Assembly (NCBI RefSeq): GCF_001701025.1
Contig: NZ_CP016793.1
Span: 2,790,001 to 2,854,000 of the forward strand
Direction: 5' to 3'
Source: Lentzea guizhouensis
GTDB lineage: Bacteria; Actinomycetota; Actinomycetes; Mycobacteriales; Pseudonocardiaceae
Length of the DNA stretch: 64,000 nt
Position 1 is the first letter of the stretch; each line of letters opens with the position of its first letter. The notes below the pieces were generated by a model. The model had not been told where the DNA came from, did no database searches, and saw only the letters and a list, made by a program, of their open reading frames with translations. Shown here in pieces: positions 10,391 to 18,662 of this stretch. Both the position numbers and the translations under genes were made by a program.

Positions 10391-11541
10391 CCCCGGAAGT
10401 CCCCGCAGAGCGGCTGCGGCGGTGGCGGCTGTTGCTGGGGCCGAGCGCGGAGGACGTGGCCCAGCTCGACGGCGACGACGAACGCCGTGACGGCGCGCTG
10501 ACCGGTCTCTACGGCGGTGGCGGTGAACGCGGCGCAGGCCTCGGCGCGAGCTCGCCACAGCTGCACCGGTGGCTCGGCGACGTCCGCAAGTACTTCCCCA
10601 CCTCGGTCGTGCAGGTCATGCAACGCGACGCGGTCGAGAAGCTCGGGCTGCGGCAGCTGCTGCTCGAACCCGAACTGCTCGAGTCCGTCGAACCGGACGT
10701 GCACCTCGTCAGCACGTTGCTGCAGCTTTCCCGCGCCATCCCGGCCCGCACCCGCGACACCGCGAAGGCCGTGGTGCGCAAGGTGGTCGAGGACATCGAA
10801 CGGCGGCTGACCGACCGGCTCGTCGAGTCGGTCAGGGGCGCGGTCGACCGGTCGAAGCGCACCCGCCGCCCGCAGCTCGCCGACGTCGACTGGGCGACCA
10901 CGATCAAGGCGAACCTGAAGAACTACCAGCCGCAGCACCGGACCGTGATCGTCGAGGACCTGATCGGCCACCGCAGGCGCAGCCGGGCGGCGAGCATGCG
11001 GGACGTCGTCCTGCTGGTCGACCAGTCCGGGTCGATGGCCGACTCGCTGGTGCACGCCGCCGTGCTGGGCTCCGCGCTTGCCTCGATCCGGTCGATCTCC
11101 ACCCGGCTGGTCGTGTTCGACACCGAGGTCGCCGACCTGACCGACCAGCTGCACGACCCGGTGGACCTGCTGTTCTCCGCCCAGCTCGGCGGCGGCACCG
11201 ACATCAACCGCGCGGTCGCGTACGCGCAGACGCAGGTCCGCAGGCCGACGGACACGGTCATCGTGATCATCAGCGACCTGTACGAGGGCGGCTCGGAGGC
11301 CGAGCTGCAGCGCCGGGTGCGGGAGCTGGTCGCGAGCGGCGTCACGGTGGTGAACCTGCTGGCGTTGAGCGACAGCGGCACGCCGGCCTACGACCACGAC
11401 CTGGCGGCGAAGCTGTCGGCACTGGGCGCGCCCGCGTTCGCCTGCACGCCGGACAAGTTCCCGGAGCTGCTGGCGGCGGCGCTGCGCAAGGACGACCTCA
11501 CGCAGTGGGCGGAGTCCGAGGGCATCGCTACCGGTCGTTGA
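10387..11541 (+). CDS. VWA-domain protein of the MoxR/DUF5682 system
   Basis: 384 residues. The N-terminal half is helical (HRWLGDVRKYFPTSVVQVMQ...) and the C-terminal half is a von Willebrand A domain with a complete MIDAS: DQSGS (Asp212, Ser214, Ser216), Thr271 in GGGTDINRA and Asp297 in ISDLYEGG. It matches the VWA protein that normally closes the SWIM/DUF5691/MoxR/DUF5682 operon, so it is probably the partner of the MoxR ATPase at 1997. Here it is separated from that operon by hmgA, fahA and iclR, and its ATG overlaps the IclR stop (ATGA). Its 3' end overlaps the convergent MarR gene by 14 bp. Confidence 0.9.
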   Translation: MTPEVPAERLRRWRLLLGPSAEDVAQLDGDDERRDGALTGLYGGGGERGAGLGASSPQLHRWLGDVRKYFPTSVVQVMQRDAVEKLGLRQLLLEPELLESVEPDVHLVSTLLQLSRAIPARTRDTAKAVVRKVVEDIERRLTDRLVESVRGAVDRSKRTRRPQLADVDWATTIKANLKNYQPQHRTVIVEDLIGHRRRSRAASMRDVVLLVDQSGSMADSLVHAAVLGSALASIRSISTRLVVFDTEVADLTDQLHDPVDLLFSAQLGGGTDINRAVAYAQTQVRRPTDTVIVIISDLYEGGSEAELQRRVRELVASGVTVVNLLALSDSGTPAYDHDLAAKLSALGAPAFACTPDKFPELLAAALRKDDLTQWAESEGIATGR

Positions 11542-11989
11542 GCGCGTCGGCCAGTGCCGTGACGGTCCTGGCCAGCTCCGGCAGCAGCTCGGACGGGATC
11601 CGGTCGAGCACGCGGTTGCGCGCGCTGGCCAGGTGCGCGGGCTGAGCGGCCTTCATCACCCGCAGGCCCTCGTCGGTGAGGATCGCGTCGTTGCCGCGGG
11701 CGTCCTCGCCGTGGCGTTCCTTCTGCACCAGCCCGTGCTTGCCCAGCCCGTCGACGACCCTGGTGATCCGCGACGCGGTGAGCCCGGCCTGGGCGGCGAG
11801 CGCGGACATCCGCAGGCGGCGGTCAGGTGCCTCACTGAGCAGCAGCAGGACGGCGAACTCGGTCATGGTCACGCCGGTGCGGGACATGTCGTCTTCCAGC
11901 GCGCGGGGCAGGGCGTGCACCAACCGGCCCAGGCTGCGCCAGAGTTCGAGCTCGTCCGAGGACAACGGGGCGAGTGCGGTCACGCTCAC
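11528..11989 (-). CDS. MarR-family transcriptional regulator
   Basis: 153 residues with the winged-helix MarR core: MTEFAVLLLLSEAPDRRLRMSALAAQAGLTASRITRVVDGLGKHGLVQKE, then the wing DARGNDAILTDEG. It is divergent from the hydrolase at 12057, and two near-palindromic sites lie in the gap, so it probably represses that gene and itself. MarR proteins of this kind respond to phenolic or hydrophobic compounds; the ligand here is unknown. Confidence 0.9.
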   Translation of the reverse strand: MSVTALAPLSSDELELWRSLGRLVHALPRALEDDMSRTGVTMTEFAVLLLLSEAPDRRLRMSALAAQAGLTASRITRVVDGLGKHGLVQKERHGEDARGNDAILTDEGLRVMKAAQPAHLASARNRVLDRIPSELLPELARTVTALADALNDR

Positions 11990-11995
11990 AGCTTA

Positions 11996-12042
11996 CTTGC
12001 CTAACCAAGCAATGAAGCGTATTCCTTGCTTAGGCAAGCAAG
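11996..12042. promoter_or_regulatory. Pair of MarR-type operator sites
   Basis: The two elements CTTGCCTAACCAAGCAA (11996-12012) and TTGCTTAGGCAAGCAAGC (12025-12042) share the core TTGCnTAnnCAA and are also inverted copies of one another. They fill the gap between the divergent marR and hydrolase genes. The second ends 8 bp before the GGAGG of the hydrolase. Confidence 0.7.
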
Positions 12043-12056
12043 CTAAGGAGGCTCGC

Positions 12057-12902
12057 ATGACGGCTCCAGCACCTGCGCCGGAGGGGTTCGAACACGCGTA
12101 CGCCGAGGTCAACGGCGTTCAGATGCACTACGTGACAGGCGGGGAAGGTCCACTCGTCGTGCTCGTGCACGGCTGGCCGTTCAGCTGGATCGAGTTCCGC
12201 GAGCTGCTGCCGCTGATGGCCGCTCGTGGTTTCTCGGTGCTCGCGCCGGACCTGCGCGGCTCCGGCGACTCGGAGGTGCCCACCGGCCACTGGACCAAGC
12301 AGGACGAGGCCGACGACCTGCACGAGCTGTTGCACCACCTCGGGCACGACCACGCGTTCGTGCTCGGCACCGACGTCGGCACGATGACCGTGCACGCCTG
12401 GGCGCAGCGCCATCCGCGGGACGTCACCCGGCTGGTGCTCAGCGAGTGCTTCCTGCCCGGTTTCGGCCTGGAGGAGCACCTGGCCTCGTTGTGGCACTTC
12501 GGGTTCCACGCGCAGAGCGAGTTCGCCGCACAGCTCGTCGCCGGCCGCGAGGAGCAGTACCTGACCTGGTTCTGGCGGCAGATGGAACGCGGTGGCATCA
12601 CCGACGCCGACCGCGCCGACCTGCTGCGCACGCTGACCCGCCCGGACGGGATGCGCGGCGGGTTCGAGCACTACGCCTCGGTCGCGCAGGACGCCGTGAA
12701 CGCGCGCGCCGGCCGCAAGGTCGAGGTGCCCGTGCTGGTCCTGCACGGCGAGCACGGTCTCCCGGCCGACGTGCTGCTCACCGGCGCCCGCGAGGCCGCC
12801 ACCGACGTCCGCGCCGAGATCGTCCCCGACGCCGCTCACACGTTCGCCGCCGACAACCCGTCGGCGACGGCCGACGTGCTCACCCACTTCTTCAGGAGCT
12901 AG
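12057..12902 (+). CDS. Alpha/beta hydrolase, epoxide hydrolase-like
   Basis: 281 residues. VHGWPFSWIEFRELLP is the oxyanion segment of the epoxide hydrolase and haloalkane dehalogenase group. The nucleophile elbow GTDVGT carries Asp rather than Ser, which again fits that group, and PDAAHTFAADNP supplies the catalytic His near the C-terminus. DLRGSGDSE is the usual third motif. No signal peptide, so cytoplasmic. ATG 12057 follows TAAGGAGG at good spacing. It is divergent from marR and 4 bp ahead of the epimerase-like gene, so the pair probably modifies a small xenobiotic under MarR control. The substrate is unknown. Confidence 0.85.
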   Translation: MTAPAPAPEGFEHAYAEVNGVQMHYVTGGEGPLVVLVHGWPFSWIEFRELLPLMAARGFSVLAPDLRGSGDSEVPTGHWTKQDEADDLHELLHHLGHDHAFVLGTDVGTMTVHAWAQRHPRDVTRLVLSECFLPGFGLEEHLASLWHFGFHAQSEFAAQLVAGREEQYLTWFWRQMERGGITDADRADLLRTLTRPDGMRGGFEHYASVAQDAVNARAGRKVEVPVLVLHGEHGLPADVLLTGAREAATDVRAEIVPDAAHTFAADNPSATADVLTHFFRS

Positions 12903-12906
12903 GAAG

Positions 12907-13797
12907 ATGCAGATCCTCGTCACCGGCGCCAACGGGTACACCGGTCGGCGCGTGTCCGCCGCACTCTCCCGCGCCGGGCACACGGTCCTCGGGCTCACCC
13001 GCGACCCGTCGACCGCCCGCGACCTCGTCGCCGAGGAGGTGACACCGGTGCGGGGCGACCTCGCGCAGCCCGGCACCTGGCGCGACCACCTCGACGGCAC
13101 CGACGCCGTGGTGCACCTGGTGATGGACCGCACCGACCCCGCGGGCACCGACCGCGCGTTGTTCGCCGAGATCGCCGCGGCCGGGGAACGGGACGGCCGG
13201 CAGCGCCACCTCGTCTACACGACCGGCATCTCGGCGTACGGGCGCACCGGCGTGGCCCTAATGGACGAGAACACGCCCGGCAACCCCGAGAGCCCCATCG
13301 GCTTCCGCTTCGCGCTGGAGGGCGAGCTCGCGGCGAGCGGTCTCGCGCACACGGTCGTGCGGCCGGGGTTCATCTACGGCGGCGCGGCCACGACGTCCAT
13401 GACCGCCCAGTGGTTCGCCGCGGCCGAGGCCGGCACCCCGGTGTTCTACGGCGATGTCACCAAGCGGTGGAGCTGGGTGCACGTGGACGACCTGGCCGAC
13501 GCCTACGTCAGGATCCTCGCGCGTCCGTCCGCGGTGGACGGTGAGGTGTTCGTGGTCGCGGACGACCAGCGGCTCACGGCGCTGGAGGTGCAGCGGGTGG
13601 CCGTGCGGGCGGCGGGCTTCACCGGCGAGATCAGGCTGGAGCCGGCGGAGGCCGGCGGGATCATGCAGGTGGCCGCCGACCAGGACGAGCTGGTGTCGAG
13701 CGCGAAGGCCCACCGGCTGCTCGGCTGGCGGCCGCGGCACGTGTCGTTCACCGACGCGGCAGAGCGGCACTTCCTGGCCTGGCGGGCGGCTCGCTAG
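12907..13797 (+). CDS. NAD(P)-dependent epimerase/dehydratase-like protein
   Basis: 296 residues. The nucleotide-binding motif TGANGYTG lies at the N-terminus, followed by the extended-SDR pattern GDLAQPGTW, LVYTTGISAYG and HTVVRPGFIYGG. The usual Y-x-x-x-K pair is not conserved (the aligned stretch reads GFRFALEGEL), which makes it an atypical SDR that may bind NADP as a reductase or a sensor rather than act as a sugar epimerase. It follows the hydrolase after 4 bp with an AGGAAG ribosome site. Its TAG shares the four bases CTAG with the stop of the convergent gene. Confidence 0.83.
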   Translation: MQILVTGANGYTGRRVSAALSRAGHTVLGLTRDPSTARDLVAEEVTPVRGDLAQPGTWRDHLDGTDAVVHLVMDRTDPAGTDRALFAEIAAAGERDGRQRHLVYTTGISAYGRTGVALMDENTPGNPESPIGFRFALEGELAASGLAHTVVRPGFIYGGAATTSMTAQWFAAAEAGTPVFYGDVTKRWSWVHVDDLADAYVRILARPSAVDGEVFVVADDQRLTALEVQRVAVRAAGFTGEIRLEPAEAGGIMQVAADQDELVSSAKAHRLLGWRPRHVSFTDAAERHFLAWRAAR

Positions 13798-14243
13798 CGT
13801 TCGACGACCCGGCCGCGGACCAGGAACGCCAGCCCCCGCGTCATCGCCACCACGCGTCCGCGCTCGTCAGGACCGGCCACCCAGATCCGCCCGGTGTGCC
13901 GGACCAGGACGCGGGCGCGTTCGGGCATCTCCGGCAGCCGCAGGTCGTTCTCCGAGCCGTCGACGCGCAGGTAGGCCTGACGTCCGATGCGCTTGCCGGG
14001 CACGAACCGCGCCGACACCGGCCGCCACGGGAAGCGCTCGATCAGCTGCAGGGTGCCGCGGCGCTGGACGAAGTGCCGCAGGCCGGGGGCGGCGAACTCC
14101 AGCACCACCGGCACGGACAGCACCGTGAGCCAGATCCAGTCGATCCACAGGACCACGCCGAGGACCGCGAGCGCGAACAGGATGTGCCCGACAGCACGGC
14201 GGTCGGCCCGTGCGAGACAGGTGTCGCCCCACGTCGTGATCAT
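13794..14243 (-). CDS. Small membrane protein, second of a paired set
   Basis: 149 residues from ATG 14243, which overlaps the stop of the preceding gene (ATGA). Two membrane segments lie near residues 18-52 (GHILFALAVLGVVLWI, WLTVLSVPVVLEFA), followed by a basic soluble part with RVDGSENDLRLPEMPERARVLVRHTGRIWV. The layout of two membrane helices and then a short beta-rich domain matches the upstream gene, so the two are probably divergent duplicates or partners in one complex. I do not recognise the family. Confidence 0.72.
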   Translation of the reverse strand: MITTWGDTCLARADRRAVGHILFALAVLGVVLWIDWIWLTVLSVPVVLEFAAPGLRHFVQRRGTLQLIERFPWRPVSARFVPGKRIGRQAYLRVDGSENDLRLPEMPERARVLVRHTGRIWVAGPDERGRVVAMTRGLAFLVRGRVVER

Positions 14244-14704
14244 CTGTGCACGCGCGCAGGGATGAGCTGGGGAACTCCCCGGAACGTCACGACGGTGTTC
14301 CCGGACGCGTCCGGCGGCACGAACCACACGCGCTTGTGCCGCGCGATCCGCCCGCGCAAGAGCGGACCGACGTGGACGGTCAGCAAGAGAGGCGGTGACC
14401 CCATCACGACCAGACGCCCTCCTTCCCACTCCGCACGAGCGAAATGCCACGGTTCGCCTTCCGGTAAACGCACCGCTCGGCGCCGTGTCACCCGCCAGAG
14501 GACGACCGCCGCGAAGAAGAGCAGCAGCAGTGCCACGGGCGACGACCACGACCACGCGAGCACCAGGACGAACTGCAGGATGAAGGCCGTACCGGCCAGA
14601 ACGGTCCACACCAGGGCACGACGGCTCGCCCGGTCGACGCAGTGCCGGGTCCACTGGTCATCGAGCGCCGTCACCTCGGTGGACGGCTTGTTGGGCACGA
14701 CCAC
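14240..14704 (-). CDS. Small membrane protein, first of a paired set
   Basis: 154 residues. Two adjacent membrane helices at about 31-68 (VWTVLAGTAFILQFVLVLAW, PVALLLLFFAAVVLW) are followed by a basic domain (RRRAVRLPEGEPWHFARAEWEGGRLVVMG ... RVWFVPPDASGNTVVTFRG). It is coupled to the second gene by an ATGA overlap. It is divergent from the iron-regulated DUF2470 gene, and the iron box lies in their shared upstream region, so iron control of this pair is possible. Function unknown. Confidence 0.72.
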   Translation of the reverse strand: MVVPNKPSTEVTALDDQWTRHCVDRASRRALVWTVLAGTAFILQFVLVLAWSWSSPVALLLLFFAAVVLWRVTRRRAVRLPEGEPWHFARAEWEGGRLVVMGSPPLLLTVHVGPLLRGRIARHKRVWFVPPDASGNTVVTFRGVPQLIPARVHR

Positions 14705-14748
14705 ATGTCCACCGTACAGGTGACGCTTCCCCGACGAGCAAGGCTAAG

Positions 14749-14767
14749 TTAGCCTTGCCTAACCTAC
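14749..14767 (+). promoter_or_regulatory. DtxR/IdeR iron box
   Basis: TTAGCCTTGCCTAACCTAC matches the IdeR/DtxR consensus TTAGGTTAGCCTAACCTAA at 15 of 19 positions. It ends 14 bp before the GTG start of the DUF2470 gene, so an iron-loaded regulator would block it. Confidence 0.75.
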
Positions 14768-14781
14768 GAGGAGGTGCAGCG

Positions 14782-15546
14782 GTGACCGACACCCAGACGA
14801 GGCGCCCGCCGGCCCCGCACGCCGCCGAACGCGCGCGCACGATCGCGGCTCGCGGCGGCAGTGCGGCACTGCTCCCTCAGGCAGGAACGCGCACGAGTCC
14901 GTTGTTCCACCACGTGCACCCGTGCGGCACCGCGATCATGCTGCTGGCCGACGAGCACCCGCTGGTCGGCCAGCTGTGGCAGGCCCCGCGCGCCGAGGTG
15001 ACGGCGATGCTGGAGATCGCCGACCAGGCACCGGTGGCGTTGCGCGAGCCCGTCCGCGGCCTGCTGTGGCTCACCGGCTGGGTGACCGCGCTGGACGGCC
15101 AGGAGGCGCGCGACGAGGTGCTCGCGGTCGCCGACGTGCGGCCGGACCACCGGCTGCTGGACGCGGGCCACGGCGCCACGGTGCTGCGCCTCACGCCGGC
15201 GTCGATGGTGATCGCGGATGCCGAGGGCACGTCGTCGGTGCGGCCGGAGCAGTTCACGAGCGCGACGCCGGACCCGTTCTGCGGCAACGAGGACCACTGG
15301 CTGCGGCACCTGGAGGCCGCGCACCGCGACGTCGTCGGCCAGCTCGCCAGGCACCTGCCGGAGGAGCTGCAGGGCGGGCACGTGCGGCCGCTCGGGCTCG
15401 ACCGGTTCGGGCTGCGGCTGCGGGTGGAGGCCGAGTGCGACGACCACGACGTGCGGATCGCGTTCTCCAAGCCGGTCAGCACGCCGACGGAGCTCGCCGC
15501 CGAGCTGCGCCGGTTGATGGGCTGCCCGTTCCTCTCCCAGCGCTGA
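14782..15546 (+). CDS. DUF2470-domain protein, iron-regulated
   Basis: 254 residues from GTG 14782 behind GAGGAGG. The N-terminal part resembles the FMN-binding split barrel of pyridoxamine-phosphate-oxidase/HugZ-type proteins (ERARTIAARGGSAALLP ... HHVHPCGTAIMLLADEHP), and the C-terminal part is DUF2470 (HLEAAHRDVVGQLARHLPEELQ ... VRIAFSKPVSTPTELAAEL). Such proteins are linked to haem use and iron supply. The iron box directly upstream supports induction when iron is low. Haem cleavage or binding is family-level inference, not visible in the residues. Confidence 0.85.
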   Translation: MTDTQTRRPPAPHAAERARTIAARGGSAALLPQAGTRTSPLFHHVHPCGTAIMLLADEHPLVGQLWQAPRAEVTAMLEIADQAPVALREPVRGLLWLTGWVTALDGQEARDEVLAVADVRPDHRLLDAGHGATVLRLTPASMVIADAEGTSSVRPEQFTSATPDPFCGNEDHWLRHLEAAHRDVVGQLARHLPEELQGGHVRPLGLDRFGLRLRVEAECDDHDVRIAFSKPVSTPTELAAELRRLMGCPFLSQR

Positions 15547-15569
15547 TCACCCGAGGTAGCGTCAGCCGG

Positions 15570-16340
15570 GTGACCGGACCTGCGCTCATCCCCGACGACG
15601 AGAAACGTGGCTACCAGATCGAGCTGCTGATCGTCTTCAGCATGACCCTCGGCCTGTCGGGGCTGCGCAGTCTCGTGCGGCTGGTCGACAGCCTGCTGCA
15701 GCCGGTTCCGCTGAACCAGCAGTCGGTCGCGATCAACGTCCCGCAGGCGCGCGCCGACCTGCTCGACCTCATCGCCCAGCTGCTCAGCGTGCTGCAGCTC
15801 GCCGCGTGGGGCGGGATCGGGCTGTACCTGTTGTGGCGCACCGGGATCAAGCTGCGGGTCGTCGGCCTGGACGGCACCCGCAAGCTCGCCGACTCGCTCG
15901 GCGCGCTCGGGCTGGCCGCGGTCATCGGCATCCCGGGGCTCGCGTTCTACTTCGCCGCCTGGGCGCTCGGGCTGAACCTCGCCGTGCAGCCGTCCACTCT
16001 GGACAACGAGTGGTGGATGAGCGTGGCGCTGGTCCTCGCCGCCGCCGGCAACGCGTGGGCGGAGGAGGTGCTCGTCGTCGGGTACCTGATCACCCGGCTC
16101 GAACAGCTCGGGTGGCGCAAGTACACGGCGCTGTTCGCCGCAGCCGTGCTGCGCGGTTCGTACCACCTGTACCAGGGCTTCGGCGGGTTCGTCGGCAACC
16201 TGGTGATGGGGCTGGTGTTCGGGTTCTACTGGCAGCGGACCAGGCGGTTGTGGCCGCTGGTGATCGCCCACACGATCCTCGACGTGGTCGCGTTCGTGGG
16301 CTACACAATGTTGCGCGGCAAAGTCAGCTGGTTGCCCTAA
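15570..16340 (+). CDS. CPBP-family intramembrane glutamic endopeptidase
   Basis: 256 residues with about six to eight membrane segments. The three CPBP/ABI motifs are visible: the Glu pair in NAWAEEVLVVGYL, the His in RGSYHLYQG, and the last His in IAHTILDVVAF. CPBP proteins cleave prenylated or other membrane proteins, and some give self-immunity to bacteriocins. GTG 15570 is the chosen start; an upstream extension would run into the DUF2470 gene. It is 23 bp behind that gene and may share its iron-controlled message. Confidence 0.87.
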   Translation: MTGPALIPDDEKRGYQIELLIVFSMTLGLSGLRSLVRLVDSLLQPVPLNQQSVAINVPQARADLLDLIAQLLSVLQLAAWGGIGLYLLWRTGIKLRVVGLDGTRKLADSLGALGLAAVIGIPGLAFYFAAWALGLNLAVQPSTLDNEWWMSVALVLAAAGNAWAEEVLVVGYLITRLEQLGWRKYTALFAAAVLRGSYHLYQGFGGFVGNLVMGLVFGFYWQRTRRLWPLVIAHTILDVVAFVGYTMLRGKVSWLP

Positions 16341-16433
16341 CAAATCGAGGGTGAAGCTCGATTCTGCACGTGATTCGTTGCGATTCCAGGCTCACAAGCG
16401 GCGATTTGTGCTGTTCGGGGTTACGCTCGACCG

Positions 16434-17675
16434 GTGACTGCGCACACGATCGCTGAGACGGAAGCACTCCCGGACGCCGCGCCCCGCGTGGACAGCGAGG
16501 TCGGCCCGTTGCGCACGGTGCTGCTGCACCGGCCGGGCAACGAGCTCAAGAGGCTCACCCCGCGCAACAACGACCAGCTGCTGTTCGACGGCGTGCCGTG
16601 GGTCGGCCGCGCCCAGGAGGAGCACGACGCGTTCGCCGCGACGCTGACCTCCAAGGGCGTTGAGGTCCTGCTGCTCTCGGACGTCCTGGTCCAGGCACTG
16701 GAGGACAACCGCGCGCGCATCGCGGGCGTCCACAGCGCCGTCAACGAACGCCGCCTCGGCATCGACCTGGCCGACGCGCTGCGCAGCCACCTCACCTCGC
16801 TGCCGGCCCCGCAGCTGGCGCAGGTGCTGATGACCGGCATGACGTTCGAGGAGCTGCCGGCCGCGGAGGGCGCGTCGCTGGTGCGCAAGATGCACCTGCC
16901 GATCGACTTCGCCGTCGACCCGCTGCCGAACCTGCTCTTCACCCGCGACTCGTCGGTGTGGGTCGGCGACCGCGTGGCGATCACGTCGCTCGCACTGCCC
17001 GCCCGCGACCGCGAGACCACCCTGACGGACCTGATCTACGCCTACCACCCGCGGTTCCGCCGCACGGGCCGCGCGTATGGCGCCCACTCGGCCCCGCTGG
17101 AGGGCGGTGACGTGCTGCTGCTCGCGCCCGGCGTGATCGCCATCGGCGTCGGTGAGCGCACGACCCCGGCGGGCGCGGAGTCGTTCGCGCGTTCTGCTCT
17201 CGCGGACGGTCTCGCGCACACGGTGCTGGCGGTGCCGATCGCACAGGAACGCGCCACCATGCACCTCGACACCGTCTGCACGATGGTCGACCGCGACGCC
17301 GTGGTGATGTACCCGGCGATCAGCGACGCGCTCACCGCGTACCCGCTGCGCTCCGACGGCAACGGCGGCGTGCGGGTGGACGGCCCGGTGCCGTTCCTGG
17401 AGGCGGCGGCCGAGGCGATGGGCATCGAACGGCTGCGGGTGATCGACACCGGCCTCGACGTGGTCACCGCCGAACGCGAGCAGTGGGACGACGGCAACAA
17501 CACGCTCGCGGTCGCCCCCGGTCTGGTTGTGGCCTACGAGCGCAACGTGGAGACCAACGCCCGCCTGGAGGACGCCGGCGTCGAGGTGCTCCGCATCGCC
17601 GGTTCCGAGCTGGGCTCCGGCCGCGGTGGCCCGCGGTGCATGTCGTGCCCGATCGACCGCGCGCCGCTGGTGTGA
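16434..17675 (+). CDS. arcA: Arginine deiminase
   Basis: 413 residues. The enzyme hydrolyses L-arginine to citrulline and ammonia. The guanidino-modifying core is complete: [13 protein letters not shown] (Asp for guanidinium binding), [12 protein letters not shown], the catalytic His in [13 protein letters not shown], and the nucleophile Cys402 in [12 protein letters not shown]-terminal [21 protein letters not shown] is typical. No carbamoyltransferase or carbamate kinase gene is next to it, so it stands alone here, as in several actinomycetes. The 93-bp upstream gap holds a weak AATCGAG/CTCGATT inverted repeat at 16344-16364. Confidence 0.95.
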   Translation: MTAHTIAETEALPDAAPRVDSEVGPLRTVLLHRPGNELKRLTPRNNDQLLFDGVPWVGRAQEEHDAFAATLTSKGVEVLLLSDVLVQALEDNRARIAGVHSAVNERRLGIDLADALRSHLTSLPAPQLAQVLMTGMTFEELPAAEGASLVRKMHLPIDFAVDPLPNLLFTRDSSVWVGDRVAITSLALPARDRETTLTDLIYAYHPRFRRTGRAYGAHSAPLEGGDVLLLAPGVIAIGVGERTTPAGAESFARSALADGLAHTVLAVPIAQERATMHLDTVCTMVDRDAVVMYPAISDALTAYPLRSDGNGGVRVDGPVPFLEAAAEAMGIERLRVIDTGLDVVTAEREQWDDGNNTLAVAPGLVVAYERNVETNARLEDAGVEVLRIAGSELGSGRGGPRCMSCPIDRAPLV

Positions 17676-17679
17676 TTCC

Positions 17680-17698
17680 TTAGGAACGCCTAACCTTT
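17680..17698 (+). promoter_or_regulatory. Iron box 1 upstream of ferritin
   Basis: TTAGGAACGCCTAACCTTT matches the DtxR/IdeR consensus at 14 of 19 positions. It lies 78 bp before the ferritin ATG. Mycobacterial bfrB is activated by IdeR bound to sites at similar distances, so an activating role is plausible. Confidence 0.6.
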
Positions 17699-17728
17699 GT
17701 TTGGATTACCTCTCCAAACAAAGGTTAG
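17690..17728 (+). terminator. Inverted repeat, likely arcA terminator, overlapping the iron boxes
   Basis: CTAACCTTTGTTTGG and CCAAACAAAGGTTAG form a perfect 15-bp stem with a 9-base loop, followed by CTTTT. It is AT-rich for this genome. Both half-stems are part of iron-box-like sites, so it may be an operator rather than, or as well as, a terminator. Confidence 0.6.
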
Positions 17729-17738
17729 CTTTTCCTGG
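17720..17738 (+). promoter_or_regulatory. Iron box 2 upstream of ferritin
   Basis: AAAGGTTAGCTTTTCCTGG matches the consensus at 12 of 19 positions. It ends 37 bp before the ferritin ATG. Weaker than box 1. Confidence 0.45.
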
Positions 17739-17775
17739 AATGCATGCGTCACCGTTTTGGGCTAACGTACTCCGC

Positions 17776-18336
17776 ATGGCCTCGAACGTGAAGAAGATCC
17801 TGTCCAAGAAGTCGAAGTTCCACGAACTGCTGCAGGCCCAGGTCGGCAACGAGTTCTCCGCCTCTCAGCAGTACATCGCACTCGCCGTGTGGTTCGACAA
17901 CGAGGACCTCCCGCGCCTCGCGTCGCACTTCTACAAGCAGGCCCTCGAAGAGCGCAACCACGCCATGATGATCGTGCAGTTCCTCATGGACAACGACATC
18001 CCGGTCGTCATTCCCGGCACCCAGACGCCGATCAACGAGTTCAAGGCCCCTCGCGACCTCGTCGACCTCGCGCTGCGCCAGGAGCAGCAGGTCACCGAGC
18101 AGATCGTGGCGCTGGCCAAGGCCGCCCGCGAGGAGGGCGACTACATCGGCGAGCAGTTCCTGCAGTGGTTCCTGAAGGAGCAGGTCGAGGAGGTCTCCTC
18201 GATGAAGACGCTGCTCACCATCATGGACCGCGCGAACGGCAACATGTTCTACGTGGAGACGTTCCTCACCCGCGAGAACGTCGGTGACGAAGGTGCCGAC
18301 CCCAGCGCCCCTTCGGCCGCCGGTGGCGCGCTGTAA
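17776..18336 (+). CDS. Ferritin
   Basis: 186 residues, the usual length for actinobacterial BfrB-type ferritin. It stores iron in a 24-subunit cytoplasmic shell after oxidising Fe(II). Ferroxidase ligands sit in QVGNEFSASQQYIALAVWF, ALEERNHAMMI (Glu-x-x-His) and EQQVTEQIVALAKAAREEGD plus QWFLKEQVEEV. The C-terminus has a short Ala/Pro-rich tail (GADPSAPSAAGGAL). The two iron-box-like sites upstream suggest iron-dependent activation, opposite to the DUF2470 gene. A 13-bp terminator follows. Confidence 0.94.
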   Translation: MASNVKKILSKKSKFHELLQAQVGNEFSASQQYIALAVWFDNEDLPRLASHFYKQALEERNHAMMIVQFLMDNDIPVVIPGTQTPINEFKAPRDLVDLALRQEQQVTEQIVALAKAAREEGDYIGEQFLQWFLKEQVEEVSSMKTLLTIMDRANGNMFYVETFLTRENVGDEGADPSAPSAAGGAL

Positions 18337-18366
18337 TTTCCTTCGCACGTCTGAGTGCCTGATATG

Positions 18367-18399
18367 AGGCCCGTCTCACTTGTTTGGTGAGACGGGCCT
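18367..18399. terminator. Bidirectional rho-independent terminator
   Basis: AGGCCCGTCTCAC and GTGAGACGGGCCT form a perfect 13-bp stem with a 7-base loop, followed by TTTT. It serves ferritin on the plus strand and the small gene group on the minus strand. Confidence 0.9.
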
Positions 18400-18413
18400 T
18401 TTCAGTTCCTGGA

Positions 18414-18662
18414 TCAGTTGTGGCAGTTGTTCCCCGGCGCGCTGGTGAAAGCCGCCTCGACCTTGCCGTTGGCGACGCGGAAGCTCGACGAGACACCGGG
18501 GTTGTCGTCCGCCTTGACGTAGTGGGTGTAGTTCGGGCCGACCGCCTTCTGCAGGTTCGGGTAAGCCGCCATCAACTGCGCCTCGGTGGCACCGATGCCC
18601 GCGCCGTGACTCGTCATGGTCGTGTCGAACGTGATCGAGGCGACGCCCTTGTCGCTCGACAC
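18414..18662 (-). pseudogene. Remnant of a third copy of the secreted domain family
   Basis: 82 codons from a possible GTG at 18662. It matches only the C-terminal half of the proteins at 18725 and 19450: GIGATEAQLMAAYPNLQKA here compares with GIGVGSTFADVKKAHPDAK and QIGSGSSVADLKAAYPTAA there, with the same late Cys. A GAGGAG ribosome site lies just behind the upstream gene but no start codon or signal peptide follows it; the frame continues upstream as KTGTKQTTWV. The N-terminal half appears deleted, leaving an unsecreted fragment. It could still be translated from the GTG. Confidence 0.6.
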
